From Gemmatimonas sp. UBA2094 (lineage in GTDB: Bacteria; Gemmatimonadota; Gemmatimonadetes; Gemmatimonadales; Gemmatimonadaceae), in the NCBI GenBank assembly GCA_002331565.1, contig DCZC01000233.1:352-8561 (forward strand): a stretch of 8,210 bases of DNA, in the 5' to 3' direction. This document shows positions 1 to 6,718 of this stretch, piece after piece. Under the pieces are notes generated by a model. That model saw only the letters and a list, made by a program, of their open reading frames with translations. It was not told the DNA's origin and ran no database searches. Each line of letters begins with the position of its first letter. Position 1 is the stretch's first letter. The translations under genes and the position numbers were made by a program.

Positions 1-154
1 TCCCTGCCCGCCGAAGCAGATGCTCTGCACCTGCCGCGGTGCGCCGTTGGGGGAGACGCTGACGCGTCGCCCGATCAGCGCCACCGACGCCGAAGTCGAG
101 GCCAACTCGCGCGCTCGCAGTGCGCGGTTGCGGGCGTGGAGACGCGCGCCATGA
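1..154 (+). CDS. rsmH: 16S rRNA (cytosine(1402)-N(4))-methyltransferase RsmH, C-terminal end (5' truncated by window)
   Basis: Reading from base 2, 50 codons run to a TGA at 152-154. The peptide contains CPPKQMLCTC followed by RRPIS and NSRARSARLRAW. Its layout matches the RsmH C-terminus: a cysteine-containing CxCPP...CxC stretch, then a 'T(R/K)KPI' element, then an 'NPRARSAKLR'-type tail. RsmH is a SAM-dependent enzyme that N4-methylates C1402 in the decoding centre of 16S rRNA. The catalytic domain lies upstream of the window and cannot be inspected. The gene sits directly before ftsL, the usual dcw position, and its stop overlaps the ftsL start as ATGA. The identification rests on this short tail plus gene order, so it is good but not complete. 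Confidence 0.85.
   Translation, partial: PCPPKQMLCTCRGAPLGETLTRRPISATDAEVEANSRARSARLRAWRRAP
138..141 (+). promoter_or_regulatory. Ribosome binding site of ftsL
   Basis: GGAG lies 9 bases before the ATG at 151, inside the last codons of rsmH. It supports ATG 151 over the upstream GTG at 136, which would place this site inside the coding sequence. The adjacent ATG at 154 is possible but sits 12 bases away. Confidence 0.55.
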
Positions 155-486
155 TGGCGACGACACGCCGCCCGTCCGCGCGTTCGCGGGGGCCGTTCAA
201 GGGGGGGGCCGTGGTGGCCGCCGGGCTCGCACTGTTCCTCGCCGTGAGCACTTCCGTCGTCTGGCGCCGCTCCACCGGCGTGCGCAGCAACAGGCAGCTC
301 CAGCGGTTGCAGGAGGAGAAACGCTCCCTCATGGCACAGGAGAAGTACCTCGAGGGGCAGCTGCGGCGCGCCACAAGCCGTCGCACGGTCGTGCAGGAAG
401 CGCAGCGCCGCCTGGGGCTCGTCCGCCCGGGTGAGGCGCAGACCCGATTCATCGCCGTTCCCGCCAGCGGCGCCAAGGCGCGATGA
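151..486 (+). CDS. ftsL: FtsL-type cell division protein (small bitopic membrane protein)
   Basis: A 111-residue protein with the build of FtsL/FtsB/DivIC proteins. It has a basic cytoplasmic N-terminus (about residues 1-18), one hydrophobic segment (about 20-38, rich in A, V, L and ending in VVW), and a polar heptad-like stretch (about 44-85: LQRLQEEKRSL...LEGQLRRA) that should form a periplasmic coiled coil. A short C-terminal motif, RRLGLVRPGEAQ (about 87-97), is typical of this group. FtsL recruits and activates FtsWI in the divisome together with FtsB and FtsQ. The fold alone does not separate FtsL from FtsB; the ftsL name rests on its place between rsmH and ftsI. The ATG at 151 is preferred because it overlaps the rsmH stop (ATGA) and follows a GGAG; GTG 136 would add five residues and ATG 154 would remove one. 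The stop overlaps the ftsI start. A run of eight G lies at 201-208. Confidence 0.8.
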   Translation: MMATTRRPSARSRGPFKGGAVVAAGLALFLAVSTSVVWRRSTGVRSNRQLQRLQEEKRSLMAQEKYLEGQLRRATSRRTVVQEAQRRLGLVRPGEAQTRFIAVPASGAKAR

Positions 487-2600
487 ACGCCACGCCGTCC
501 GCAGCAGAACCGGAGCGGGAAACCCCGGCCAATGTGATCAGCCGGTCGCGCGCGTCGTTCGTGCACGTCACGCTCGTGCTGTTCGCCGCCGCCGTGGTGG
601 GCAAGGCGGCGCAGCTGCAGCTCGTCGACCATGAACATTGGCGGCAGGAAGCCGACCGGCAGCATGTCGTCGACGTGAAGGTCGCGCCGCCGCGCGGCGC
701 CATTCTCGACGCCACCGGCACCGTGCTCGTCGAAACGCGCGAGGAAGTGCAGATCATCGTGGAGCCGCACAACCTCGGTCCCTCGCGACGCAGGGGACTC
801 GATGGCAAGGTGCGCACGGTCGACTCGCGGGTTGTGCTGCGCAAGGTGCTGAAGGATCTGCGCGTGCCCGACAAGTGGGTAAAGCGGGCCTACAACCCCA
901 AGCAGTACAAGTGGGTCGAAATCCCGCTCCGGTTCGCCCCGTCCGACGTGGCGCGCCTGCGCAACCTCGGCGGGGTGAAGCTGCGACCGCGTCTCGAGCG
1001 CGTGAACTCCACGCCCGAAGGGCTGCGCGGCATCGTGGGTGTCGCCACCGCGAGCGGCGGGGCGGTGAGCGGCATCGAGCGGGAGCTCGATCACCTGCTG
1101 CGCGGTGAAGAAGGGAAGAATCAGCTCGTGAAGGATGGCCAAGGGGGACGGATCGGCTCACCGATGCTCACCCCCGTTGCGGCGCGGCCGGGGCATGACG
1201 TGGTGCTCACGGTCAACCAGCAGTTGCAGGAGATCGCGGAGGAGGCGCTGTTGCACGCCCGGGAGCGCACCGGCGCGAGCGGTGGGGATCTGGTGATCCT
1301 CGATCCGCGGGACGGGGCAGTGCTCGCGATGGCCGGTATGCGCAACGGCAAGGCGACCCTCGGTAACGGCCTCACGGAGGCATTCGAGCCCGGTTCCGTG
1401 ATGAAGCCGTTCATCATCTCACGCTTGCTCGATCGGGGCGGTCTCCGGCCCGATCAGCTGTTCGACACCTACGACGGCAAGTGGCAGTACGGCGCGAAGA
1501 AGTACGAGGACACGCACAAGGCGGCGCGGATGACCGTCCGCGACATCGTGCGCTTCTCCAGCAACATCGGCACGGTGCAGGCGTCGCTGAAGATGGACGA
1601 TGCCGAGGAGTACGAGTCGTTGCGAGACTTCGGCTTCGGCGTGCCGACGGGCGTGTCGTATCCATCGGAGTCGCGAGGCAGCCTCAAGCTGCCGCCCTAC
1701 AGCCAGATCGATCACGCCCAGATGAGCATCGGCTACGCCATGAGCGCCACGCCCTTGCAGATCGCCGCAGCCTACGCGGCCATTGCCAATGGCGGCGAGC
1801 TGCTGCAGCCCTCGCTCGTGCGCGAAGTGCGCGATGCCGCGGGAAAACCGGTGTACCGGCACAAGCGCACGGTGGTGCGTCGGGTGCTGCGCCCCGAAAC
1901 GGCGGCACTGATGCGGGAAATGCTCAAGAGCGTCGTGGACAGCGGTACGTCCACGGCGGCCGACATGCAGACCTTCGACGTGGGCGGCAAGTCGGGAACG
2001 GCGCGCCGCGTGCGCGACAACGGCCGCGGGTACGAACTTGGCAAGTACAACTCGAGCTTTGCCGGCATGTTCCCGGTGGAGAATCCGCAGTACGTCCTCG
2101 TGGCGCGGCTCATCGACCCGCAGGGGACGTACTACGGAGGACTTGTGTCGGGGGAGATGGTGAACGACGCGCTGCAGTCGGCGATCGCCACACGGAACGC
2201 GTCGCTCGATCGCGGCGAGCTGGCCAAGCTCGCGCGGCCCATGGCGGCACCGCTGCCGAAGCCCCTCACCCCCGAACAGCTCCGCATCGCTCAGCGGGAC
2301 TCGGCGCGTTTCGATTCACTCAGAGCGCCCGCGCCTCCGAAGGCCGAACCCCTCCCGATGCCGTCGCGTATCGTGGTAGAGTTGCCCTTCTCCACGGCGC
2401 GCGAACTGCGCCGGAAGGAACCGGCCGGACTGCGCGAGGTCCCCTCGGTGTATGGTCTGTCCGCCCGGCAGGCGGCGCGCGCGCTCTACGCGGCTGGTTT
2501 CCAGGTGAGTCTGCTCGACGGCAGCAGTGTGCGTACGCGTCCGGCCGCCGGCGCCCTATTGCGGGCCGGTTCCACCGTTCAGCTCGAATCGCCACGATGA
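483..2600 (+). CDS. ftsI: Division-specific class B penicillin-binding protein (FtsI/PBP3) with C-terminal PASTA domain
   Basis: A 705-residue septal D,D-transpeptidase that cross-links peptidoglycan in the periplasm. A short cytoplasmic tail is followed by a single membrane anchor (about residues 25-41). The PBP dimerisation/pedestal domain (about 66-220) starts at PPRGAILDATG. The transpeptidase domain (about 238-570) has all three active-site motifs: SVMK with nucleophile S305 and K308, SSN at 359-361, and KSGTA at 503-507. A proline-rich linker (about 586-632) leads to one PASTA domain (about 650-702, beginning REVPSVYGLSARQA). The protein is longer than the roughly 590-residue E. coli FtsI, mainly because of this tail. 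The pedestal motif usually written RGxIxDRNG reads RGAILDATG. ATG 483 overlaps the ftsL stop as ATGA; no strong Shine-Dalgarno is visible, which fits translational coupling. FtsI rather than an elongation PBP2 is inferred from its place between ftsL and murE. The catalytic assignment is very secure. Confidence 0.95.
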   Translation: MNATPSAAEPERETPANVISRSRASFVHVTLVLFAAAVVGKAAQLQLVDHEHWRQEADRQHVVDVKVAPPRGAILDATGTVLVETREEVQIIVEPHNLGPSRRRGLDGKVRTVDSRVVLRKVLKDLRVPDKWVKRAYNPKQYKWVEIPLRFAPSDVARLRNLGGVKLRPRLERVNSTPEGLRGIVGVATASGGAVSGIERELDHLLRGEEGKNQLVKDGQGGRIGSPMLTPVAARPGHDVVLTVNQQLQEIAEEALLHARERTGASGGDLVILDPRDGAVLAMAGMRNGKATLGNGLTEAFEPGSVMKPFIISRLLDRGGLRPDQLFDTYDGKWQYGAKKYEDTHKAARMTVRDIVRFSSNIGTVQASLKMDDAEEYESLRDFGFGVPTGVSYPSESRGSLKLPPYSQIDHAQMSIGYAMSATPLQIAAAYAAIANGGELLQPSLVREVRDAAGKPVYRHKRTVVRRVLRPETAALMREMLKSVVDSGTSTAADMQTFDVGGKSGTARRVRDNGRGYELGKYNSSFAGMFPVENPQYVLVARLIDPQGTYYGGLVSGEMVNDALQSAIATRNASLDRGELAKLARPMAAPLPKPLTPEQLRIAQRDSARFDSLRAPAPPKAEPLPMPSRIVVELPFSTARELRRKEPAGLREVPSVYGLSARQAARALYAAGFQVSLLDGSSVRTRPAAGALLRAGSTVQLESPR

Positions 2601-4150
2601 GTTCGGCGTCCGTTCACGAACCCGCACCGCGTGCGGTGGCGACCTCCGTCATCACCGAGGCACTCGGCGAGGCCGGGCTCCTCGTGGGTGTATCGGACGC
2701 GCTGCCGGACACCCTGCACGATCTCGTGGAAAACAGCCGCCGCGTCACGACAGGCGCGGCATTCATCGCGGTGAAGGGCGCCGCACAGGACGGTCACGCG
2801 TGGCTGGGCAAGGCGCAGGAGAACGGGGCCGTTCTCGCGCTCGTGGAGGATGCGGACGCTGCCGATGCGGCCGGTCTGCCGTACGTCCACGTCCGCGACG
2901 GGCGCCGCGCTGCGGCGCTTGCATCGGCGGCGTTTCACGGGTGGCCGGCGCGGTCGCTGACTCTCGTCGGCGTGACCGGGACCAACGGGAAAACCACCAC
3001 GGTCGGCCTGTTGCGGCACCTGCTCGACTCCGCCGAGGCCCCCGCGGCATCGATCGGCACCCTCGGCGTCTTGCTCGGCACCGCCGGCACCCCCATGCCG
3101 GGGGGGAGCGGACTCACCACGCCCGGTCCGGTCGAGCTGCAGCGCGTGTTGCGCGCGCTGGTCGATCGCGGGGTGACCCGCGTGGCCATGGAGACGTCGT
3201 CGCATGCGCTCGACCAGCGCCGCGTGGACGGCTTGATGTTTGCCGCGGGGGTGTTCACGAACCTTACGCGCGATCATCTCGACTATCACGTGACCATGGA
3301 GGCGTATCGCGCCGCCAAGCTGCGCCTCGTCGGATTGCTCGCCCGTACTGGGGTCGGCGTCTTCAACATCGACGATCCCGCCTGGCGCGGCATCACCGGT
3401 GCTCCGCGCTCACTGACGTTCGGCGTGCACGAGTCCGGCGCAGACGTCACTGCGCGCGACGTGGAGTACGACGCCACCGGCAGTCGCTTTCTGTTGGTCA
3501 CCCCCACCGGAGCGCATCCGGTCACGTTGCCGCTCATCGGTGACTTCAACGTGGCGAATGCGCTCGGTGCGGCCGCCGCGGCGCATGCCGTGGGGATGAG
3601 CGTGAGCGAAATCGCTGCGCGGCTGTCCATCGCTCCGCAGGTACCGGGGCGTCTGGAACTGCTGCGCACGGGCCCCACGGTGCTGCGCGACTACGCCCAT
3701 ACGCCCGATGCGCTCGATCGCGCGCTGCGTGCGGTGCGGCCTTTCGCGCGGGAAAGCCCGGCGAGCGCATGCCGTCTCATCGTCCTGTTCGGCTGCGGCG
3801 GGGACCGCGACCGTGGGAAGCGTCCCGAGATGGGACGGATTGCCGAGGAACTGGCCGACGTGGCCATCGTCACGAGCGACAATCCCCGTACCGAAGATCC
3901 GGAACGGATTCTGGATGATATTGAAGCAGGTATGACCCGCGGCACGCATGTGCGCATCGCCGATCGGCGCGAGGCGATCGCGCACGCTCTTCGCCTCGCC
4001 GCACCGCACGACGTGATCGTGCTGGCGGGCAAGGGACACGAGACCTATCAGATTCGCGGCACGACCACCTATCCCTTCGACGAGAGCGAAATCGTGGCCG
4101 AGTTGTCACGGGAGTTGTTGCACGATGGTACGACGGCGGGGGGCGCATGA
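2597..4150 (+). CDS. murE: UDP-N-acetylmuramoyl-L-alanyl-D-glutamate--2,6-diaminopimelate ligase
   Basis: A 517-residue cytoplasmic Mur ligase that adds meso-diaminopimelate to UDP-MurNAc-L-Ala-D-Glu using ATP. The N-terminal UDP-substrate domain includes ENSRRVTTGAAFIAV (about 45-59). The central ATPase domain has the P-loop TGTNGKTTT (127-135, K132), TTPGPVELQ (about 174-182), ETSSHALDQRR (about 199-209), DHLDYH (226-231), and K241 in YRAAKLRL at the position of the carbamylated lysine. The C-terminal domain has RDYAHTPDAL (about 364-373), GCGGDRDRGKRP, DNPR (428-431) and GKGHE (478-482). DNPR is the known signature of DAP-adding enzymes, as opposed to L-lysine-adding ones, so a DAP-type wall is expected. 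The length is normal for MurE. The same frame stays open far upstream into ftsI (from about 1481), but homology begins only after ATG 2597, which overlaps the ftsI stop as ATGA. No convincing ribosome binding site is seen, so coupling to ftsI translation is likely. Confidence 0.96.
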   Translation: MSSASVHEPAPRAVATSVITEALGEAGLLVGVSDALPDTLHDLVENSRRVTTGAAFIAVKGAAQDGHAWLGKAQENGAVLALVEDADAADAAGLPYVHVRDGRRAAALASAAFHGWPARSLTLVGVTGTNGKTTTVGLLRHLLDSAEAPAASIGTLGVLLGTAGTPMPGGSGLTTPGPVELQRVLRALVDRGVTRVAMETSSHALDQRRVDGLMFAAGVFTNLTRDHLDYHVTMEAYRAAKLRLVGLLARTGVGVFNIDDPAWRGITGAPRSLTFGVHESGADVTARDVEYDATGSRFLLVTPTGAHPVTLPLIGDFNVANALGAAAAAHAVGMSVSEIAARLSIAPQVPGRLELLRTGPTVLRDYAHTPDALDRALRAVRPFARESPASACRLIVLFGCGGDRDRGKRPEMGRIAEELADVAIVTSDNPRTEDPERILDDIEAGMTRGTHVRIADRREAIAHALRLAAPHDVIVLAGKGHETYQIRGTTTYPFDESEIVAELSRELLHDGTTAGGA

Positions 4151-5556
4151 GTCCCTTCACGACGGCGGGAACGGCGTTCGACGCCGTACGGGCCGTGTCG
4201 CCGGCGGTGGCGCATCCCTTCTGGACGTTCGAGCGCGTGGCGCAGGCTTTGGGGACCGGTCCCTCGATGCCCAATCCGTTGACGGGCGTCTCCACCGACA
4301 CGCGTAGCATCACCCGCGGTGATCTGTTCGTGGCACTGCGCGGTGACCGCTTCGATGCCCACGATTTCCTTGCGTCGGCCCGTGACGCGGGCGCCGCGGC
4401 GTTCGTGGTAAGCGATGCACGCAAGGCTGCCGGCCTCGGGGTACCGACGTACGTGGTCCGCGATACACTGGTGGCGCTGGGCCGGTTGGCCACGGCGTGG
4501 CGCAAGACGTGGGGGCGTACCGTCATCGCTGTCGCCGGTTCCAACGGCAAGACGAGCACGAAAGAGCTACTCAGGGCCGCACTGGGGCGCACGCTCGTGG
4601 TGCACGCCACGGCAGGCAATCTCAACAACCTTATCGGGGTACCGCTCACGCTGCTCGCCATTCCGAGTGACGCCGAGGTGGCTGTGGTGGAGCTCGGGAC
4701 CAACACGCCGGGCGAGGTGGCCACCCTGCGCGCGATCGCGGGTCCCGACGTGGCCGTGCTCACGAGCATCGGTGAGGAGCATCTCGAGGGACTCGGTGAT
4801 CTCGCCGGCGTGCTGCGCGAGGAGTGCGATGTCTTGCACGGCAGCACGCTGGCCGTCATACCGGCGGCGCACCCCGAAGTCGCTCCATTTGCGCGCGACC
4901 GAGCGCAGGTCGTCGTCAGTGCCGGGTTGTCCGGCGACGGCGAGGTACCGGAGGCCTGGGGACTCGATGCCGAGGGCCGTCCGTGGCTCGTGGTCGACGG
5001 CGTCCGTTTCGAACTTCCGCTGCGCGGCGCGCATCAGGCCGCCAACGCCATGCTGGCCATCGCCACCGCGCGCGCCTGTGGTGTCCCGCTGGCCGATGCG
5101 GCCGCCGGCATGGCGGCAATGCCTGTCCCCAGCATGCGTGGTGTCTGGGAAACGCTCGGCGCCGCCACGCTGATCAACGACGCGTACAACGCCAATCCCG
5201 CGTCCATGCGGGCCGCGATCGCGCTGCTGAGCGACGTGGGGCAGGGGCGCCAACGCGTCGCGATTCTCGGGTCGATGCGCGAGTTGGGGGCATCGTCGGA
5301 CGCGCAACACCGCGAGGTGGCGGCGGCTGCGCTTGCATCGCCGGCCGACATCGTGGCCGGTGTGGGCGATTTCGCGGCTGCGTTGCGTACGGTGGCGCCC
5401 GACGATCCGCGAGTGGTCGTCAGCGACGATCTCGATGCGCTGTGGCCGCTGCTCGCCCCGCGTCTCGACCGCCACGCCGTCATTTTGCTCAAGGCCTCTC
5501 GCGGCATGCGCCTCGAACGCCTCGTCCCGCACATCACTCTTTGGGCCACCGCGTAA
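4147..5556 (+). CDS. murF: UDP-N-acetylmuramoyl-tripeptide--D-alanyl-D-alanine ligase
   Basis: A 469-residue cytoplasmic Mur ligase that attaches D-Ala-D-Ala to the UDP-MurNAc-tripeptide, the last soluble step of precursor synthesis. The N-terminal domain carries GVSTDTRSITRGDLFVALRG (about 47-66). The ATPase domain has the P-loop AGSNGKTSTKE (130-140, K135), then NLNNLIGVPLTLL (about 158-170), ELGTNTPGE (about 182-190) and EEHLEGLGDL (about 210-219). The C-terminal domain has NDAYNANPASM (344-354), GSMRELG (375-381) and KASRGMRLE (449-457). These are recognisable MurF motifs, though GSMRELG and KASRG differ from the commoner GDMxELG and KGSR forms. Where MurF proteins usually have an 'AKxE' lysine (carbamylated in E. 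coli), this protein appears to read REECDVL, with glutamate at 226. ATG 4147 overlaps the murE stop as ATGA and is preceded by a G-rich run that is only weakly Shine-Dalgarno-like. mraY follows after 9 bases. Confidence 0.94.
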   Translation: MSPFTTAGTAFDAVRAVSPAVAHPFWTFERVAQALGTGPSMPNPLTGVSTDTRSITRGDLFVALRGDRFDAHDFLASARDAGAAAFVVSDARKAAGLGVPTYVVRDTLVALGRLATAWRKTWGRTVIAVAGSNGKTSTKELLRAALGRTLVVHATAGNLNNLIGVPLTLLAIPSDAEVAVVELGTNTPGEVATLRAIAGPDVAVLTSIGEEHLEGLGDLAGVLREECDVLHGSTLAVIPAAHPEVAPFARDRAQVVVSAGLSGDGEVPEAWGLDAEGRPWLVVDGVRFELPLRGAHQAANAMLAIATARACGVPLADAAAGMAAMPVPSMRGVWETLGAATLINDAYNANPASMRAAIALLSDVGQGRQRVAILGSMRELGASSDAQHREVAAAALASPADIVAGVGDFAAALRTVAPDDPRVVVSDDLDALWPLLAPRLDRHAVILLKASRGMRLERLVPHITLWATA

Positions 5557-5565
5557 CTTTCCAGC

Positions 5566-6708
5566 GTGCTCTACTTCCTGTTCCATCCGCTCGCACGCCA
5601 GATCAGCGTGCTGAACCTGCTCAACTACATCACCTTCCGGGCCGGCGCCGCATTCGTCACAGCCCTGCTGGTGTGCTTCGTGTTCGGCCCAGCCATCATC
5701 CGTCGCCTGCAGGACATGGCGGTGCATCAGGTCGTGCGTGCCGGCACCCCCGACTCGCACGCCGGCAAGGGGACGACGCCCACCATGGGCGGGTTCATCA
5801 TTCTGCTCGCGACCTTCCTTCCGGTGCTGCTCTGGGCGCGCCTCGACAACCGCTACGTGGTCCTCGCCGTAGCCGTCACCGCCTGGATGGGCGTCATCGG
5901 ATTTCTCGATGACTACCTCAAGCTCAAGCAGAAGCGCGAAGGGAAGAAGAACGAGGGACTGGTGGAGCGATACAAGCTCGCGGGTCAGGTGATCTGCGGC
6001 CTGGGGCTCGGCGCGTACCTCCTGCTCGATCCCATCTCCACCCTCCCCGGGGCCAGCACGACGCTGCCGTTCTTCAAGTACGTCCTGGTCGTGCCGGCGG
6101 TGAGTTGGGCTGCGTGGCTCTACATCCCGTGGGTCACGTTCATTCTCACCGGCGTGAGCAACGCCGTGAACCTCACCGACGGGCTGGACGGCTTGTCGTC
6201 GGGGCTGGTTGCCGTCGCCGTCCTCACGCTCGGGATCTTCGCCTACGTGCTGGGGCGCGTGGATACGAGCGCGTATCTGCAGGTCTTCTACCTTCGCGGC
6301 GCCGGTGAACTCACCGTGTTCTGTGCGGCGGTCGTGGGCGCCTGCATCGGCTTCCTTTGGTACAACGCGCATCCGGCGCAGGTGTTCATGGGAGACACGG
6401 GCTCGCTGGCTCTCGGCGGCGCCGTGGGGGCGATCGCCATTCTCCTCAAGAGTGAGTTCCTGCTGCTCTTCGTAGGGGCGGTGTTCTTCGCGGAAACCGT
6501 GTCGGTGATTCTGCAGCGATCGGTGTTCAAGTACCGGCGCAAGAAGTACGGGGTGGAGTACGCCCAGAAGCATCGCGTGTTCCTGCGGGCCCCGTTGCAC
6601 CATCACTTCGAACTGAAAGGGTGGCCGGAGACGCAGGTGGTGATCCGGTTCTGGATCATCGGCATCCTGTGCGCCATTCTTGCGCTCAGCACCCTCAAGC
6701 TGCGCTGA
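5566..6708 (+). CDS. mraY: Phospho-N-acetylmuramoyl-pentapeptide-transferase
   Basis: A 380-residue polytopic inner-membrane enzyme that transfers phospho-MurNAc-pentapeptide from UDP to undecaprenyl phosphate, forming lipid I. Hydrophobic segments recur throughout the protein, consistent with the family's ten membrane helices. Conserved motifs in order are: YITFRAG (21-27), GKGTTPTMGG (67-76), the DDYLKLKQKR magnesium/catalytic region with D115 and D116, NAVNLTDGLDGL (199-210), NAHPAQVFMGDTGSL (267-281, with D277), and LHHHFELKGW (344-353). All catalytic aspartates and the HHH loop are intact, and the length is close to the roughly 360 residues of E. coli MraY. The start is GTG at 5566; it gives the usual MLY...HPLA amino end, and no ATG nearby would do so. 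There is no clear ribosome binding site in the 9 bases after the murF stop, so re-initiation after murF is likely. Confidence 0.97.
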   Translation: MLYFLFHPLARQISVLNLLNYITFRAGAAFVTALLVCFVFGPAIIRRLQDMAVHQVVRAGTPDSHAGKGTTPTMGGFIILLATFLPVLLWARLDNRYVVLAVAVTAWMGVIGFLDDYLKLKQKREGKKNEGLVERYKLAGQVICGLGLGAYLLLDPISTLPGASTTLPFFKYVLVVPAVSWAAWLYIPWVTFILTGVSNAVNLTDGLDGLSSGLVAVAVLTLGIFAYVLGRVDTSAYLQVFYLRGAGELTVFCAAVVGACIGFLWYNAHPAQVFMGDTGSLALGGAVGAIAILLKSEFLLLFVGAVFFAETVSVILQRSVFKYRRKKYGVEYAQKHRVFLRAPLHHHFELKGWPETQVVIRFWIIGILCAILALSTLKLR

Positions 6709-6714
6709 GAGAGA
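6707..6714 (+). promoter_or_regulatory. Probable ribosome binding site of murD
   Basis: A GA repeat (GAGAGAGA) runs from the mraY stop codon into the 10-base gap before ATG 6719. It offers a partial Shine-Dalgarno match about five bases from the start. The site supports ATG 6719 over an in-frame upstream GTG-type start that would lie inside mraY. Confidence 0.4.
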
Positions 6715-6718
6715 CGGC

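Noticed and set aside
75..1142. A 355-codon open frame on the - strand opposite ftsL and the 5' part of ftsI.
   Set aside because: Its low-complexity, His/Arg-rich translation has no recognisable fold and it is opposite clearly coding sequence; it is a compositional shadow.
1481..2596. The murE frame stays open for more than 1.1 kb upstream, inside ftsI, which could suggest a much longer fused MurE.
   Set aside because: The upstream translation is arginine/alanine-rich without motifs, it overlaps the transpeptidase coding region, and MurE homology and normal length begin at ATG 2597 with the ATGA overlap.
2527..3543. A 338-codon + strand frame overlapping the end of ftsI and most of murE.
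   Set aside because: It is the out-of-frame reading of murE, very arginine-rich, with no motif.
5551..5570. A possible promoter or terminator between murF and mraY.
   Set aside because: Only nine bases separate the genes and I see neither a hairpin with a T run nor -35/-10 elements.
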